Shown here: piece after piece, positions 49,182-58,427 of the stretch
Layout of the letters: each line of letters starts with the position of its first letter
Position numbering within the stretch: the stretch's first letter is position 1
Origin: Nocardioides sp. Kera G14
Lineage (GTDB): Bacteria > Actinomycetota > Actinomycetes > Propionibacteriales > Nocardioidaceae
Assembly: GCF_020715565.1 (NCBI RefSeq)
Contig: NZ_CP085839.1
Span: 2,418,001-2,482,000 of the forward strand
DNA length: 64,000 nt
Direction: 5' to 3'
Program-made: the position numbers and the translations under genes
The notes under the pieces: model-generated
The model's database searches: none
What the model was told of the DNA's origin: nothing
What the model saw: the letters and a program-made list of their open reading frames with translations, nothing else

Positions 49182-49865
49182 TCAGACCCCGTACCCGCCC
49201 TGGGCCTGGTCGCGCTCGACGCGACCGTCCCGCAGCTCGATGACGCGCTTGCGCATCTGGTCGACGATGCCGGCGTCATGGGTGGCCATGACGACGGTGG
49301 TGCCGGTGCGGTTGATCCGGTCGAGGAGCTTCATGATCCCGACGCTGGTACCGGGGTCGAGGTTTCCGGTCGGCTCGTCGGCGATGAGGATCATGGGCCG
49401 GTTGACGAAGGCGCGGGCGACGGCGACGCGCTGCTGCTCACCACCCGACAGCTCGTCGGGGAGCCGGTCGCCCTTGCCGTCGAGGCCGACGAGCTCGAGC
49501 GTCTCGGGCACGCGCTTGGTGATCTCGCTGCGGCTGTGGCCCGTGACCTGCATCGCGAAGGCGACGTTCTCGCTGACCGTCTTGTTCTGCAGCAGGCGGA
49601 AGTCCTGGAAGACGGTGCCGATCTGGCGGCGCAGCCGCGGAACCTTCCACCCGGCGAGGCGGTTGATCTCCTTGCCGGCGACGTAGACGCGTCCGTTCGT
49701 GGGCCGGGCCTCGCGGAGGATGAGTCGCAGTGCGGTGGACTTCCCCGAACCGGACTGGCCGACGAGGAAGACGAATTCGCCCTTCTCGATGTCCATGGAT
49801 ACCGACTCCAGCGCTGGACGTCCGGAGCCTGGATAGGCCTTGGTCACCTTCTCGAAGCGAATCAC
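49182..49865 (-). CDS. ftsE: Cell division ATP-binding protein FtsE
   Basis: A 227-residue ABC ATPase. It has Walker [10 protein letters not shown], signature [14 protein letters not shown], Walker [14 protein letters not shown] and switch His in MATHDAG. The N terminus ([14 protein letters not shown]) fixes the start at GTG 49865. A TATGCT box (49874-49879, minus strand) 8 bases upstream suggests a leaderless ftsEX transcript. Confidence 0.96.
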   Translation of the reverse strand: MIRFEKVTKAYPGSGRPALESVSMDIEKGEFVFLVGQSGSGKSTALRLILREARPTNGRVYVAGKEINRLAGWKVPRLRRQIGTVFQDFRLLQNKTVSENVAFAMQVTGHSRSEITKRVPETLELVGLDGKGDRLPDELSGGEQQRVAVARAFVNRPMILIADEPTGNLDPGTSVGIMKLLDRINRTGTTVVMATHDAGIVDQMRKRVIELRDGRVERDQAQGGYGV

Positions 49866-49928
49866 GCTGATCGAGCATAGGTGAGGGTTGGACGATCCTC
49901 CGGATCCGGGAAACTGCGGGCGGGTCAC

Positions 49929-49934
49929 TAGTGT
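49929..49934 (+). promoter_or_regulatory. Putative -10 box of the anchored hypothetical gene
   Basis: TAGTGT lies 7 bases before GTG 49942. The gap to ftsE also holds the ftsE box, so this 76-base region is a two-way promoter. Confidence 0.4.
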
Positions 49935-49941
49935 CTGCCTG

Positions 49942-50589
49942 GTGGGAGCGTGGAGAGGCGTCGGCCGGACCCTGGCGGTGGCGACCCTGCTCTCGGCCGC
50001 GGTCGTCGCGGTCGGCGTGTGGAAGGAGCGGCCGGACAAGCCCGCCACGCCACCGCTGTCGACCAGCCTCGCCTCCCTCGACACCTCCGTCGTGACCGTA
50101 CGCCGGGCGCCCTTCTGCTCCGCGCTTCGGCAGGCGGATGTCGAAGCGGCGCTCGAAGAGCCGCTCCTGACGACGGACACCTGGGGCAACGGGGATCAGA
50201 CGGACCTGGACAACGACGCGTCGACGAAGGATTCCGACGTCGTCCATGAGTTCGGCTGCCGGTGGGCCGGTGGCGACGATGCCGTCGCCGCATGGGTCTT
50301 CGCACCCCCGATCACGGGTGCCCGTGCGACCGCGCTCGCGACGGAGGCAACGAAGCAGAGCGGATGCACGTCCATTCCTGGCGCGGCGCCCTTCGGTGCC
50401 CCGTCGGTGGCCCTCGAGTGCGTGCGAAGCACCGAGGGCAGCGGTTGGTCCGACTTCGTCTACGCCGGGCTCTTCGGAGACACGTGGCTCACATGCACGC
50501 TCACGGGCATGTCGAACGGACGGACCGATCTCGCGGACCGGTGGTGTGCCGCCGTACTGGGCGCGGCGTCGGCTCCGGCTGCCGGCTGA
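49942..50589 (+). CDS. Membrane-anchored extracytoplasmic hypothetical protein
   Basis: A 215-residue protein with one N-terminal hydrophobic segment (residues 9-26) and an outside domain. The domain pattern [14 protein letters not shown], followed by [21 protein letters not shown] and paired cysteines, resembles the DUF3558-type secreted proteins of actinobacteria. I am not certain of the family. No lipobox Cys is present. Convergent with prfB by 10 bases. Function unknown. Confidence 0.7.
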   Translation: MGAWRGVGRTLAVATLLSAAVVAVGVWKERPDKPATPPLSTSLASLDTSVVTVRRAPFCSALRQADVEAALEEPLLTTDTWGNGDQTDLDNDASTKDSDVVHEFGCRWAGGDDAVAAWVFAPPITGARATALATEATKQSGCTSIPGAAPFGAPSVALECVRSTEGSGWSDFVYAGLFGDTWLTCTLTGMSNGRTDLADRWCAAVLGAASAPAAG

Positions 50590-50599
50590 GGACCGCCGG

Positions 50600-51706
50600 C
50601 TACTCCGCGATGGCGCTGCGCCGCCAGCGGATGCCGGCCTCGATGAAGTCGTCGATCTCGCCGTCGAGCACCGCGGCCGGGTTGCCCGTCTCCTGGCCGG
50701 TGCGGAGGTCCTTCACCAGCTGGTAGGGGTTGAGCACGTAGTTGCGCATCTGGTCACCCCAGCTGGCCGCCACGTCACCCTTGAGGTCCTTCTTGAGCGC
50801 GGCCTCCTCGGCCTTCTTCTTCGCGAGGAGCTTCGCCTTGAGGACGACCATCGCGCTCGCCTTGTTCTGGAGCTGGGACTTCTCGTTCTGGCACGAGACC
50901 ACGATGCCGGACGGGATGTGGGTGAGGCGGACCGCGGAGTCTGTCGTGTTGACCGACTGGCCGCCCGGGCCGCCGGAGCGGAAGACGTCGGTGCGGATGT
51001 CGTTCTCGTCGATCTCGATCTCGTCGGTCTGCTCGAGCTGCGGTACGACCTCGACCGCGGCGAAGGAGGTCTGGCGACGACCCTGGTTGTCGAACGGCGA
51101 GATGCGGACGAGGCGGTGGGTCCCGGCCTCGACACTGAGCGTGCCGTAGGCGTAGGGCGCATGGATCGCGAACTCGGCGGACTTGATGCCGGCCTCTTCG
51201 GCGTAGGCGACGTCGAAGACCTCGACAGGGTACTTGTGACGCTCGGCCCAGCGCGTGTACATCCGCATGAGCTGCTCGGCGAAGTCGGCGGCGTCGACAC
51301 CGCCCGCGCCGGAGCGGATCGTCACGATCGCCTCGCGGGCGTCGTACTCGCCGTTGAGGAGCGTGCGGACCTCGAGGCCCTCGACGTCCCGCTTGACCCG
51401 GACGAGTTCGGCCTCGGCCTCGGCCAGCGTCTCGGCGTCGCCCTCCTCCTGGCCCATCTCGACGAGTACACCCAGGTCCTCGAGACGACCGTTGAGCTGC
51501 TCGAAGCGCTCGACGTCACCGTTGAGGCCCGAGAGGCGGCTGTTGACCTTCTGCGCGTTGGCCTGGTCGTTCCAGAACTCGGGGTTGGCGGTCTGTTCGC
51601 TGAGCTCGGCGATCTCGCGCTTCATCGACGGCAGGTCAAGGACCTGCTCGATGGTCTGCATGGTCGCGACGAGCTGCTTGAGCTCCGCGTCGAAGTCGAT
51701 GGCCAC
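50600..51706 (-). CDS. prfB: Peptide chain release factor 2
   Basis: A 368-residue class I release factor reading UGA and UAA. The SPF anticodon tripeptide is in [11 protein letters not shown], and the peptidyl-hydrolase motif is in [16 protein letters not shown]. The frame is continuous: there is no internal UGA and so no programmed +1 frameshift of the E. coli kind. GTG 51706 gives the usual [12 protein letters not shown] start. TTG 51715 would add three residues. Neither has a Shine-Dalgarno, and a strong hairpin ends directly before them. Confidence 0.95.
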   Translation of the reverse strand: MAIDFDAELKQLVATMQTIEQVLDLPSMKREIAELSEQTANPEFWNDQANAQKVNSRLSGLNGDVERFEQLNGRLEDLGVLVEMGQEEGDAETLAEAEAELVRVKRDVEGLEVRTLLNGEYDAREAIVTIRSGAGGVDAADFAEQLMRMYTRWAERHKYPVEVFDVAYAEEAGIKSAEFAIHAPYAYGTLSVEAGTHRLVRISPFDNQGRRQTSFAAVEVVPQLEQTDEIEIDENDIRTDVFRSGGPGGQSVNTTDSAVRLTHIPSGIVVSCQNEKSQLQNKASAMVVLKAKLLAKKKAEEAALKKDLKGDVAASWGDQMRNYVLNPYQLVKDLRTGQETGNPAAVLDGEIDDFIEAGIRWRRSAIAE

Positions 51707-51715
51707 GAGGGTCAA

Positions 51716-51739
51716 GGCTACCGGCCCGAGCCGGTAGCC
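51716..51739 (-). terminator. Perfect hairpin between the lamin-tail gene and prfB
   Basis: GGCTACCGGC and GCCGGTAGCC form a 10-bp perfect stem with a 4-base loop. It lies 12 bases past the stop of the lamin-tail gene and ends at the first possible prfB start. It may terminate the former or fold at the prfB initiation site. Confidence 0.6.
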
Positions 51740-51751
51740 CTGAATCCCTGA

Positions 51752-54700
51752 TCAGCGCACCCGGAGGGTCTTCCGGATCGTCGCGGCCTTCGACGTGGAG
51801 GAGGCCCTGAGGACGAGCCTGAGGTGGTGCTTGCCCTTCCTGAGCCTCTTCTTGAGCTTGATCACGACGACGCCGTTCTTGACGGTGAATCTCCCGATCC
51901 GCCGCTTGCCGTCGAAGATCGTGACGCGGCCGTTGACCACCGTCGAGCTGGCACCGAGGGCGGCGAAGGAGACCCTGATCCTCTTCGTCCGCGCCTTGAT
52001 CCTGCTCGGGATGTGGGCGCCCGCGACCGGAGCCGGGTTGCCCGGGTGGCCGATCGGCGGCGTGGTGTCACCACCGGTCGTGGTGCCACCACCCGGAGCC
52101 GTGGTCGTGCCACCGCCCGGAGGCGTCGTGGTGCCGCCGTCGGGAGGCGTCGTGGTGCCACCGTCCGGAGGTGTGGTCGTGCCACCGCCGGACGTGGTGC
52201 CGTCACCCGGTTCCGATGCCTGCTCGGGGAAGGAGGACCGGAGCAGGCCCTCCCGCAGGGAGTAACCGTCGGTGTCTCCGTCGTCGGTCCAGACGACCTC
52301 CACCTGGTTGTCCACCGCCGTGCTGCGCGGTTTGATGGCCATGCCCTCGTTGTTCAGGTTGGGCATGCCCGCCGGACGAGCGAGGCTGTGGGCCACGGCG
52401 AGATCGCCTTGGCTGTCGACGGTGAGCAGGTTGTAGACGCCACCGCAGCCGTCGTCGCACAGCGCCCAGATCGCCTTGCGGTCGGCGTCGAAGGCGACGT
52501 CCATCGACCAGGGCAGGCCGGACTTCTCGACCTTGACCTCGACGGGTGCCGCACTGTTCACGAGCGAGAAGAAGTGCAGGTCACCGGTCGCCTCGACGGC
52601 AGTGACGAAGAGGCCGTCGGTCGGGTAGGCCGCAGCGGTGTACGCCGCGCCGCCGACCTTCCAGCCTGCGCCGGCCAGGAAACTGTCGGGCACGTAGGTG
52701 ATGCCCTCGAGGCCGAGGTTGGCTCCTGTGGTGACCTGGGAGTTGACGTCCCACTCGTCCACCGGCGTGAGCGTCGTGGTGGTACCCGTCACTCCGGTGA
52801 GGTCGAAGCGCAGCACCTTGTTGTAGGAGACACCGCTGTTGTCGTTGTCCCGCTCCGAGGTGACGTAGAGCGATCCGTCGGGACCGAAGGTCAGGCCCTC
52901 GGTGTCGGGAGCACCGGTGCCGTCCTTGAAGACGAGCTTCTTGCCCTCCTCCCAGCCGGGCGCGTCGACGTACTTGCCGTCAACCTTCTGGGTCTTGTGC
53001 AGGGTGCTCTTGTTCTGGATCACCCAGAGGATGTTCGGGTCGGTCGGGTCGAAGACGGCCCCGGAAGCGTCGCCGTCACCGTTGCCGTCGGCGTCACCGA
53101 TGGTCGCGCCGTCGTCGACGGTCGTCACCGCGCTGGAGCCCGGCCAGGTCTCGGTCGTGATCGACGGACACGCGTTGGCCGCACCCCACGTGGCGGTGGG
53201 GGTCTCGACGTACGACGTCGAGCCGAAGAGGTCGCAGCGGCTGTAGGACGCGATGCCGTCGTCGTACCAGGTGTGAGCGACGATCGTCGCCTGGTCGCTC
53301 GCACGACGGATGCTCAGCGAGTCCGCGCTGTCGAGGCCGGTGACGCTGTCGGCGACGTAGAAGGCGCCGGCGGCGAGGTTGGTACCGGCCGGGACGGTGT
53401 GGACGACCGTGCCGGTGTTGTCGAGCAGTTCCCAGCCCGAGATGTCGACAGTCGCCGTGCCGGTGTTGAGCAACTCCGCCTTGCCCGCGACGTTGGAGAC
53501 CTCGTTGAGGACGACCGGGGTGTCGAGGCGGCGGGACTTCGTCGCTTCGGCGGCCGTGTTGTCCCGACCGAACGTGCTCTGTGTGACACGCCAGAACTCG
53601 TCGGAGCCGTTCGGCAGGGCCGCGAAGGCCTGCGAGTCGGAGTCGTAGTTGTCCGAGACGCCGGCGTCACCGTCGCCGTAGGCCTGCTCGTCGACGAGCT
53701 GGCCGGTACCCGGCGTGGCGCTCGGGCCGTAGATCTTGACCGCGTCGCCCTCGCCGGACAGGCCCTTCTTCGAGGTGAAGACGACGTGACCGTGGCTCGG
53801 GATGGTCATGGAGGTCGCCGGCTTGAGAGAGGACGTCGTGTCGTCCCAGACCTTGAGGTCGGCGAGGGTCAGCGCGACGGCACCGGAGGCCGCACCGCTG
53901 TCGACCTGGTACCAACCGTCGATGCTGACGCCACTGGCGCCCTTGTTGTAGAGCTCGATCGCGTCGCCGAGACCGGCATTGCCGGGGTCGTCGGCGTTGA
54001 GCGAGGAGATCTCGTTGATCTCGACGTCGTCCCAGTTGGGGTCCAGGGCCGGCGTGCCCGACGGGGGCGTCGCCGCGAAGGTGTTCACCACACCCGAGGT
54101 CGGGGCGGGCTCGCTCTTCCAGAGACCGAAGCCGGGCGTCGTACGCCCGTACCCGGTGGCACTGGCGCCGCCGGCGTGGTTGGTGGCGTCACCGTCGTCG
54201 GCGATGTCGAGCACGGTGTTGTCGGGCGCGTAGAGCCAGAGGGCGTCGGTCTTGTTGAGACCGAATCCGCCTGCGGGCAGGTAGCTGTCGACGACGCCGG
54301 CGGCGTTGGCGGCCGGCGTGTCGGGGCTGATCGAGAGATAGGCGCCGGGCGCGAGGTCGACGTCGCCGAGGGTGAGCTTGTCGGCCGTGCTCGCGTTCGG
54401 GACGGTGCCGTCGCTGATCGCGAAGCCGCTCAGGTTCACCGTGGTCGAGCCCGCGTTGTAGAGCTCGATGAAGTCGGTGGGATCGGTGTCGAACTCGTTG
54501 ATCTTGATCGAGGCGTAGGCCGCCGTCGTCGCGTTGGCGCCGAGCGAGTTCGGTCCGCCGGGCGTCGGGTTCGTGGTGGCCGTGAACGCGCCGGTGCCGT
54601 CAGGCGTGCGGGCCGCGCTGGGGGCCTGGTGGGCGGCCCAGTCCGTGCCGTCAGGGAGGACGGAGTCGATGAGCGTCGTCCCGTCGGGCGCGAAGAGGCG

Positions 54701-55048
54701 CCCCTGGTCGTTCTTGCCGAGGCCGAAGGCGGGCGGGACGAAAGCTGCATAGCCACCGGGGGCGATCGTGCCGTCGAGGACGGTCGCCCCCGAGATGGCG
54801 CCGTTGTCGATCAGCTTGTAGCCCGTGAGGTCGACGACGCTCGTGCCCGTGTTGTAGAGCTCGACGAAGTCGGTGTCGGCGGCGCCCTGGTAGGTGAACC
54901 CGTTGGAGCTCACCTCGTTGATCACGACGTTCCCCAAGGCACCCGACGGGTCGTCGGCGTGGGCGGGGGTGCTGAAGCCCAGCGCCAGCCCGGAGAGGCT
55001 GAGAGCGCCGGCGGCCAGCGCGGCGATGGAGCGATTTCGAATTGTCAC
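51752..55048 (-). CDS. Large secreted lamin-tail domain protein with beta-propeller
   Basis: A 1098-residue exported protein. The signal peptide (1-31, ending AHA) has a start at GTG 55048 supported by GAGGAAG. Four lamin-tail (LTD) domains follow, each with an NE(V/I/F)S-like opening and FVELYN, FIELYN, AIELYN or KAELLN: about 40-150, 180-300, 345-500 and 520-640. Residues 650-930 resemble an esterase-like phytase/SdiA-regulated propeller (TEGLTFGPDGSLYVTSERDN). A GGTTTPPx repeat linker and a basic C-terminal beta domain end it. LTDs in bacteria often accompany secreted nucleases or phosphatases; no nuclease motif is seen here. Confidence 0.85.
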   Translation of the reverse strand: MTIRNRSIAALAAGALSLSGLALGFSTPAHADDPSGALGNVVINEVSSNGFTYQGAADTDFVELYNTGTSVVDLTGYKLIDNGAISGATVLDGTIAPGGYAAFVPPAFGLGKNDQGRLFAPDGTTLIDSVLPDGTDWAAHQAPSAARTPDGTGAFTATTNPTPGGPNSLGANATTAAYASIKINEFDTDPTDFIELYNAGSTTVNLSGFAISDGTVPNASTADKLTLGDVDLAPGAYLSISPDTPAANAAGVVDSYLPAGGFGLNKTDALWLYAPDNTVLDIADDGDATNHAGGASATGYGRTTPGFGLWKSEPAPTSGVVNTFAATPPSGTPALDPNWDDVEINEISSLNADDPGNAGLGDAIELYNKGASGVSIDGWYQVDSGAASGAVALTLADLKVWDDTTSSLKPATSMTIPSHGHVVFTSKKGLSGEGDAVKIYGPSATPGTGQLVDEQAYGDGDAGVSDNYDSDSQAFAALPNGSDEFWRVTQSTFGRDNTAAEATKSRRLDTPVVLNEVSNVAGKAELLNTGTATVDISGWELLDNTGTVVHTVPAGTNLAAGAFYVADSVTGLDSADSLSIRRASDQATIVAHTWYDDGIASYSRCDLFGSTSYVETPTATWGAANACPSITTETWPGSSAVTTVDDGATIGDADGNGDGDASGAVFDPTDPNILWVIQNKSTLHKTQKVDGKYVDAPGWEEGKKLVFKDGTGAPDTEGLTFGPDGSLYVTSERDNDNSGVSYNKVLRFDLTGVTGTTTTLTPVDEWDVNSQVTTGANLGLEGITYVPDSFLAGAGWKVGGAAYTAAAYPTDGLFVTAVEATGDLHFFSLVNSAAPVEVKVEKSGLPWSMDVAFDADRKAIWALCDDGCGGVYNLLTVDSQGDLAVAHSLARPAGMPNLNNEGMAIKPRSTAVDNQVEVVWTDDGDTDGYSLREGLLRSSFPEQASEPGDGTTSGGGTTTPPDGGTTTPPDGGTTTPPGGGTTTAPGGGTTTGGDTTPPIGHPGNPAPVAGAHIPSRIKARTKRIRVSFAALGASSTVVNGRVTIFDGKRRIGRFTVKNGVVVIKLKKRLRKGKHHLRLVLRASSTSKAATIRKTLRVR
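52086..52181 (-). repeat. Four 24-bp coding repeats (GGTTTPPx linker)
   Basis: Four tandem 24-base units encode eight-residue repeats of Gly-Gly-Thr-Thr-Thr-Pro-Pro plus one variable residue. It is a flexible, probably wall-spanning or glycosylated linker in the lamin-tail protein. Such repeats vary in number between strains. Confidence 0.9.
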
Positions 55049-55199
55049 GGTCTTCCTCGGGTCGGGCCCCCGCGGGCGGGGACGAGCACCGCTCAACCTC
55101 GCGAGGTGAACCGAACCCACGGTGAACGGATCCTGAAGACGCGTCGAAGGTCAACGCCGTCCTGGATGAGAAGTCCATCCGTTGCCGATCGGCTGTGGA

Positions 55200-55646
55200 T
55201 CAGCTGTCATCCACCGTGACGAAGGCTCCCCCGCTACCGCTGACCGGAGGCGAGGTGGGTGCTCCGGGGAAGGCGATCGGCAGATCGAGCGGGGCTCGGA
55301 CCGTCACCCGGAGACGGTCAGCATCCACCGTGACCGCGAAGGTCAGGCCGGGATAGCGGCCGCGGGCACCGGTGGCGTCAAGGAACTCGTCGACGGCCGA
55401 CCGCGCCGTCGACGGATCGAGGTGAAGCCGGGTGTCCAGTCCGTCGGCGTACACCTCGGTGCCCTGTGCCCCGAGGTCGGCGGCGTGCAGAGCGGCGCCG
55501 TCGGCGATGTTGTCGAGCGACTGGCGCTGGAGCCAGGCCGCCGTCGCGTCGATGACGACCGCAGCGGCGATCAGGAGGACGACGGTGAAGCCGACGATGA
55601 GCGGAATCGTCGAGCCTCGCTGGGCACGCTGCTCACTCGCTCGCAT
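55200..55646 (-). CDS. TadG-like pilus assembly protein
   Basis: A 148-residue protein with a single N-terminal membrane helix right after QRGSTIPLIVG (residues 10-35), followed by the signature WLQRQSLDNIADGAALHAADLG that marks TadG-like Flp-pilus proteins in actinobacteria. The outside domain is short. The start ATG 55646 overlaps the upstream TadE stop by 14 bases. It is the last gene of the tad operon. Confidence 0.8.
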   Translation of the reverse strand: MRASEQRAQRGSTIPLIVGFTVVLLIAAAVVIDATAAWLQRQSLDNIADGAALHAADLGAQGTEVYADGLDTRLHLDPSTARSAVDEFLDATGARGRYPGLTFAVTVDADRLRVTVRAPLDLPIAFPGAPTSPPVSGSGGAFVTVDDS

Positions 55647-56079
55647 CGGCGATCTCCTGGAACTGCCCGATCGGGACGGTGTGGCTGGCGTCGAGGGCGA
55701 AGCTGGGTGTCCCAAGGCCGAACGAGGCGGGCAGCCAGGGCAGCGCCACCGCCGTCGAGAGGCGGACCGTGACGATCGAGGTGCCGGCATGGCAGTCGTG
55801 GGGGTACGGCGTGCAGCTGACCTCCAGGTCGATGGCCGCGTCCTCGGCGTGCTGGTCGAGGAGCGCGATCCGGATCGCCTCCGTCGCCCGTGCGCGGCCT
55901 GCGGCGTCGGTGTCCGCGAGGGCATAGGCACGGCCGGCCGAGCGGGCGGCGGTCGCGAGGGCGAAGGAGGCACGTTGGACGTCGAAGACCGCCAGGACGA
56001 GCCAGAGGGCCGGGATCATGAGAAGGATCGCGAGCCAGCTGAACTCGACCAGCGCACTCCCCCGCTGGCCCCGCCTCAC
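55633..56079 (-). CDS. TadE family minor pilin
   Basis: A 148-residue pseudopilin. The N terminus RRGQRGSALVEFSWLAILL has the G-x4-E-F prepilin-type motif, so it could be processed by a prepilin peptidase. A hydrophobic helix follows, then an outside domain with a Cys pair (SCTPYPHDC). It is coupled to the upstream tadE by a 4-base overlap. Confidence 0.85.
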   Translation of the reverse strand: MRRGQRGSALVEFSWLAILLMIPALWLVLAVFDVQRASFALATAARSAGRAYALADTDAAGRARATEAIRIALLDQHAEDAAIDLEVSCTPYPHDCHAGTSIVTVRLSTAVALPWLPASFGLGTPSFALDASHTVPIGQFQEIADASE

Positions 56080-56459
56080 GGCGTCTCCTTGATGGCGTGG
56101 CCGGTCACCGTCAGGGCGACGCCGGGACCACCGATCCCCAGCGCCGGCACGGTGGCGTGCACGGTAACCTCCACGGCGGGTGCACCGTCGATCATGACAG
56201 TGGTCACCCGGATGTCGTCGGCGAAGCGTTCCGACACGACGCCCTGCAGCTGTTGGCGCGTCCGGTTGACGCCGTCGGGCAGCGCGTGGTCAGCGGTGGC
56301 CGCGAACCGTGCTCCCTCCGCTGCCGCGCTGGCGAGAGTGTTCCTCACGAAGAGGACCAGCGAGACCTGGAGGATGCCGAGGAACAGCGGCACCAGGAGG
56401 AGCAGGATGAGGACGAAGTCGACCACCGCAGCGCCGCGCTGGCGCCGCCGTCGGTTCAC
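56076..56459 (-). CDS. TadE family minor pilin
   Basis: A 127-residue pseudopilin starting at GTG 56459 (VNRRRRQRGAAVVDF). The membrane helix VLILLLLVPLFLGILQVSLVLFV is followed by ANTL-type [16 protein letters not shown], typical of TadE. In the processing motif the usual Glu is replaced by Asp (GAAVVDF). GTGA overlap with the preceding small pilin gene. Confidence 0.85.
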   Translation of the reverse strand: MNRRRRQRGAAVVDFVLILLLLVPLFLGILQVSLVLFVRNTLASAAAEGARFAATADHALPDGVNRTRQQLQGVVSERFADDIRVTTVMIDGAPAVEVTVHATVPALGIGGPGVALTVTGHAIKETP

Positions 56460-56632
56460 GAGACCTTGTTGAGCGCGCTCGTCAGCAGGGCACGGAGCTG
56501 GTCGTCCGCGATCGTGTAGAGCGCCGCCACGAGGCCGGCGGTCATGACGGTCACCAGCACCCACCCCGGCACGTCGCCTCGCTGCGGGCCGGTGTGCATC
56601 AGGCGGAGCAGGTAGGCCCGGAGTCGATTCAT
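56456..56632 (-). CDS. Small Flp/DUF4244-like pilin candidate
   Basis: A 58-residue protein with a short basic N terminus, GDVPGWVLVTVMTAGLVAALYTIADDQLRALL, and one membrane helix. Size and operon position match the major Flp pilin, but the conserved Glu/Tyr of the prepilin cleavage site is absent. ATG 56632 has AAGGAA seven bases upstream. A GTG at 56659 overlapping the tadC stop would add nine residues. Confidence 0.7.
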   Translation of the reverse strand: MNRLRAYLLRLMHTGPQRGDVPGWVLVTVMTAGLVAALYTIADDQLRALLTSALNKVS

Positions 56633-56655
56633 GAGGTGGTTCCTTCCCGAGAGGG

Positions 56656-57576
56656 TCACGAGGTGACCAGGTGGAGGCCGAGCAGGCCGGGGTAGAAGGC
56701 GAAGAGGACGGTCGTGGGGAGGACGAGGAAGACCACCGGGACCATCATCAGGATCTCCTTGCGTGCGGCGACCTCGATGAGCTCGCGGCGGCCGGCTTCG
56801 CGGACGTCGGCGGCCTGTGCGTGGAGCACGTCGGCGAGCGGCGTGCCGCGCTCGATCGCCACCGCCAGTCCGGCCGCGAAGCGGGCGACCATGGGCAGTC
56901 CGGTCCGGCTGGCCAAGGCGTCGAAGGCGGTGCCGATGGGGGTGCCGGTGCGGATGTCGGCCAGCACCCGGGCGAGTTCACGGGAGAACTCGCCGCCACT
57001 GCGACGAACGACGCGTTCGAGGGCCACCACCGGAGACTCACCGGCGCTGACGGCAAGGGCCAGGAGTTCGGCCAGAGTCGGGAACTCCTCGAGCATCCTG
57101 CGCTCGCGCGCCTTGACCTGGGAACTCAGGCGATTGTCCCGAGCGAGTACGCCGACGACCAGTGCCGTCACGCACAGCACCACGGATGCGACGATCGAAC
57201 TCGGATCTGCGAAGGCCCGCAGCAGAGCCCACACCGCGGCGACCGCGAACGCTCCGAGCCCCCACACCACCTGCTCGATCCGGAACTCGTGCACCGTGCG
57301 ATCGATCCCGGCACGCTCGAGTCTGCGTCGGACCGAGGCGGCTCCGCCGAGCGTGCGCTCGACCATCTCCGCGGCCGATCTCAGGACCGGCCCGAAGACG
57401 CCGGCGGCGGCGGAGACCGGCTCGGGCGACGACGTACTGCTGAGGGCGGGGAGGTCACGGAGCCACGGCAGCACGCGGTCCGAGAGTGGCGGACGCACGA
57501 TCGCCCGCACCCGTACGCCGACAAGCACCAACCCGGCCCCCGCCAGCGCTCCGAGGAGCGCTCCCCAGGCCGTCAC
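56656..57576 (-). CDS. TadC-like type II/IV secretion inner-membrane protein
   Basis: A 306-residue T2SSF-domain membrane protein. It contains the F-domain stretch RRMLEEFPTLAELLALAVSAGESPVVALERV and QAADVREAGRRELIEVAARKEILMMVPVVF near the end, with about four helices. The GTG 57576 overlaps the tadB stop (GTGA). With TadB it forms the platform that the TadA ATPase works on. Confidence 0.9.
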   Translation of the reverse strand: MTAWGALLGALAGAGLVLVGVRVRAIVRPPLSDRVLPWLRDLPALSSTSSPEPVSAAAGVFGPVLRSAAEMVERTLGGAASVRRRLERAGIDRTVHEFRIEQVVWGLGAFAVAAVWALLRAFADPSSIVASVVLCVTALVVGVLARDNRLSSQVKARERRMLEEFPTLAELLALAVSAGESPVVALERVVRRSGGEFSRELARVLADIRTGTPIGTAFDALASRTGLPMVARFAAGLAVAIERGTPLADVLHAQAADVREAGRRELIEVAARKEILMMVPVVFLVLPTTVLFAFYPGLLGLHLVTS

Positions 57577-58427
57577 GACAGGATCCGCCGCTCGACGGGG
57601 AGTCGGCCGATCCGCATCATCGCCCGGTAGGCGACGACGCAGAGGATCCCGCCGACGATGAGCACGATCGTGCCGCCAGCGGTGGCGTAGCGGGTGATGA
57701 CGTCGGACTGGAACGCCATCAGGAGCAGCACGATCCACGGAGCCGCCACTGCAAGGCGTGCCCCGTTGACCGTCCACGCCTGTCGCGCCTCGAGCTCGGA
57801 CCGGGTCCGGGCGTCCTCGCGCAGATAGCCGGAGAGGGTGCGCAGGATCCGCCCGAGCTCGCCGCCGCCGACCTCGCGTGCGATCCGCAGGCCCTCCACG
57901 ACGCGGTCGCCGACGGGATCCGCGAGTCGCTCCTTGAGGCGGTCGAGTGAGTCACCGAAGCGCCCGGACACCTGGTAGTCGAGGGCGAAGGCGGCGAACG
58001 CCGGACGCAGTGCCTCAGGCCCCCGGTCGGCCAGGCCGGCAAGGGCTTCGGGCAGCGACAGCCCCGCCCGGACGCCGGAGGCGAGGTTGTCCACCGCCTC
58101 CGGCCAGACCTCGGCGAACTCGCGCTGGCGCCGAAGCGCTCGGCCGCGGACGATCACCACGGGGAGGTAGCCCGCCATGATCGCAAAGGCCAGCGCGACC
58201 GGTGGCGTGCTGGAGACGAGCTCGACGACCAGACCTGCGATGAGGCCGCACGCACTGCAGAGCAGGACGAAGCCGCTCACCGACACCTGACCGAGCCCGG
58301 CACGCGCCAGAAGCTGGGCGAGGCCTGAGGGCCGGCGGGTCGACGTACGCGGGACCGAAGGGAGGGCGAAGGCGGACCAGCAGAGCATCAGCCCCACTCC
58401 GACGCCGAGTCCGACCAGGGCGCCCAT
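57573..58427 (-). CDS. TadB-like type II/IV secretion inner-membrane protein
   Basis: A 284-residue T2SSF-domain protein with hydrophobic segments at both ends. The domain reads EVWPEAVDNLASGVRAGLSLPEALAGL and GGGELGRILRTLSGYLREDARTR, both typical of TadB. It pairs with TadC. The start overlaps the cpaF stop by one base. Confidence 0.9.
   Translation of the reverse strand: MGALVGLGVGVGLMLCWSAFALPSVPRTSTRRPSGLAQLLARAGLGQVSVSGFVLLCSACGLIAGLVVELVSSTPPVALAFAIMAGYLPVVIVRGRALRRQREFAEVWPEAVDNLASGVRAGLSLPEALAGLADRGPEALRPAFAAFALDYQVSGRFGDSLDRLKERLADPVGDRVVEGLRIAREVGGGELGRILRTLSGYLREDARTRSELEARQAWTVNGARLAVAAPWIVLLLMAFQSDVITRYATAGGTIVLIVGGILCVVAYRAMMRIGRLPVERRILS

Noticed and set aside
50600..51715. 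Programmed frameshift in prfB
   Set aside because: The frame is continuous from the start, with no in-frame UGA near codon 25.
51824..55219. Open frame of about 1130 codons on the plus strand, antisense to the lamin-tail gene
   Set aside because: Its sequence is Arg/Val/Gly-rich low-complexity typical of antisense frames in high-GC DNA. The minus-strand frame has a signal peptide and recognisable domains.
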